Under the pieces are notes generated by a model, which was given only the letters and a program-made list of their open reading frames with translations, was not told where the DNA came from and did not search any database. The translations under genes and the position numbers were made by a program. 5,788 nucleotides of DNA, taken from contig JAFXEA010000528.1 of assembly GCA_017521065.1 (NCBI GenBank), forward strand, positions 1 to 5,788, in the 5' to 3' direction. Positions 5,132 to 5,788 of this stretch are shown in pieces (positions within the stretch are counted from its first letter, which is position 1; every line of letters starts with the position of its first letter). The stretch is from Kiritimatiellia bacterium. Its GTDB lineage: Bacteria > Verrucomicrobiota > Kiritimatiellia > RFP12 > UBA1067.

Positions 5132-5788
5132 ATGAAAATCAGGAAAGATAAAGGCGTTGAAGGCAAGGTGTGTGTGGTGACTGGCGCAGCAGGGGTGCTG
5201 TGCGCCAGCCTCACGGAGGACCTGCTCCGGCACGGTGCGAAGGTTGCGGTTCTCGATCTGAGAGGCGGTGTCGCCAAGTCATTATGCGACAGACTTGCCA
5301 AAAAGGGGTTTGAGGAGACACTCGCCGTTGAGGCGAACGTTCTTGACAGGGAGTCGCTTGTGGCGGCACGAACCGCTGTGTTGAAGAAGTGGCGCAGAAT
5401 TGATGTGTTGGTGAATGGTGCCGGTGGAAATCATCCTAAGGGAACTTGTCCTGCCGAGCAGATCGAAAAGGATACACCCCTGGAAGATACGTTCTTTGGT
5501 ATGGGACAGGAGGGCTTTGAGGCCGTCAACAGGCTTAATTTTATCGGGACATTCCTTCCTTGCCAGGTGTTCTGCGAAGCGATGCTCAAAAATGGCGGTG
5601 CAGTGCTGAACTTCTGTTCCATGGCTTGCTGGCAGCCTATGACAAAGGTTGCGGCTTATGGTGCGGCTAAGGCTGGAGTGATGAATTTTACGTCTTTCCT
5701 TGCGACGCATCTTGCGCCAATGGGAATACGCGTCAATGCGATTGCACCAGGATTCTTTATCACAAATCAGAATCGTTTTCTCCTTCTT
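5132..5788 (+). CDS. SDR oxidoreductase resembling D-mannonate oxidoreductase (fructuronate reductase), 3' end missing
   Basis: The frame is open from ATG 5132 to the right edge (219 codons); the family's usual length of about 270-280 suggests roughly 50-60 residues are missing. It is a classical short-chain dehydrogenase without signal peptide: cofactor loop TGAAGVLC at 17-24, which lacks the usual last glycine as in mannonate-type SDRs, acidic D42 after the second strand, NGAGG at 95-99, and the tetrad N136, S163, Y176, K180 (YGAAK). The insertion after NGAGG, roughly residues 100-130, and the motif APGFFITNQNR at 205-215 are characteristic of the SDR subgroup annotated as D-mannonate oxidoreductase, which interconverts D-fructuronate and D-mannonate with NAD(P)H in glucuronate catabolism. 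It follows the ThuA-DUF6807 gene by 36 bp and is probably in the same transcript. The SDR class is certain; the mannonate assignment rests on remembered family motifs. A mannonate dehydratase gene would be expected nearby. Confidence 0.88.
   Translation, partial: MKIRKDKGVEGKVCVVTGAAGVLCASLTEDLLRHGAKVAVLDLRGGVAKSLCDRLAKKGFEETLAVEANVLDRESLVAARTAVLKKWRRIDVLVNGAGGNHPKGTCPAEQIEKDTPLEDTFFGMGQEGFEAVNRLNFIGTFLPCQVFCEAMLKNGGAVLNFCSMACWQPMTKVAAYGAAKAGVMNFTSFLATHLAPMGIRVNAIAPGFFITNQNRFLLL

Overview
The window reads like a chromosomal segment from a bacterium of the Planctomycetes-Verrucomicrobia-Lentisphaerae/Kiritimatiellota (PVC) type, possibly gut-associated. This rests on gene content: a XylR-like AraC regulator with a LacI-type sensor domain, a Tat-exported Gfo/Idh/MocA oxidoreductase, a ThuA-DUF6807 protein and a mannonate-type SDR are a combination common in glycan-degrading PVC bacteria. 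Bacteroidota cannot be excluded. Base composition looks close to 50% GC. No mobile element, RNA gene, CRISPR array or phage gene was seen.

Layout. On the minus strand, positions 1-449 hold the N-terminal part of an Mrp/NBP35 (ApbC) iron-sulfur carrier ATPase, cut by the left edge. After a 232-bp gap with no convincing gene comes a XylR/AraC-family transcriptional regulator (682-1821, minus). A compact 152-bp divergent control region (1822-1973) follows. From there a plus-strand operon runs to the right edge: a Tat-exported Gfo/Idh/MocA oxidoreductase (1974-3395), a Sec-exported ThuA-DUF6807 fusion protein (3431-5095), and an SDR resembling D-mannonate oxidoreductase (5132 onward, cut by the right edge). 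The gaps inside the operon are about 35 bp and no terminator is visible between the genes.

How the genes may work together (inference). The regulator probably senses a sugar through its N-terminal periplasmic-binding-protein-like domain and controls the divergent operon. The first two enzymes carry export signals, so an NAD(P)-dependent sugar oxidoreductase and a ThuA-type protein would act outside the cytoplasm. The SDR has no signal and would work inside the cell, interconverting D-fructuronate and D-mannonate in uronate catabolism. The cluster therefore looks like a sugar-acid or glycoside utilisation locus in which oxidoreductive chemistry on a glycoside outside the cytoplasm feeds uronate metabolism inside. 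The substrate and the reactions of the two exported proteins cannot be determined from sequence alone. The Mrp gene is probably unrelated housekeeping.

The control region is the most structured non-coding stretch. It has a strong extended -10 promoter to the right, an extended -10 box on the other strand lying only a few bases before the regulator start codon (suggesting a leaderless mRNA), a CRP-like palindrome over that box, a near-perfect 10-bp direct repeat, and a second inverted repeat over the rightward -10.
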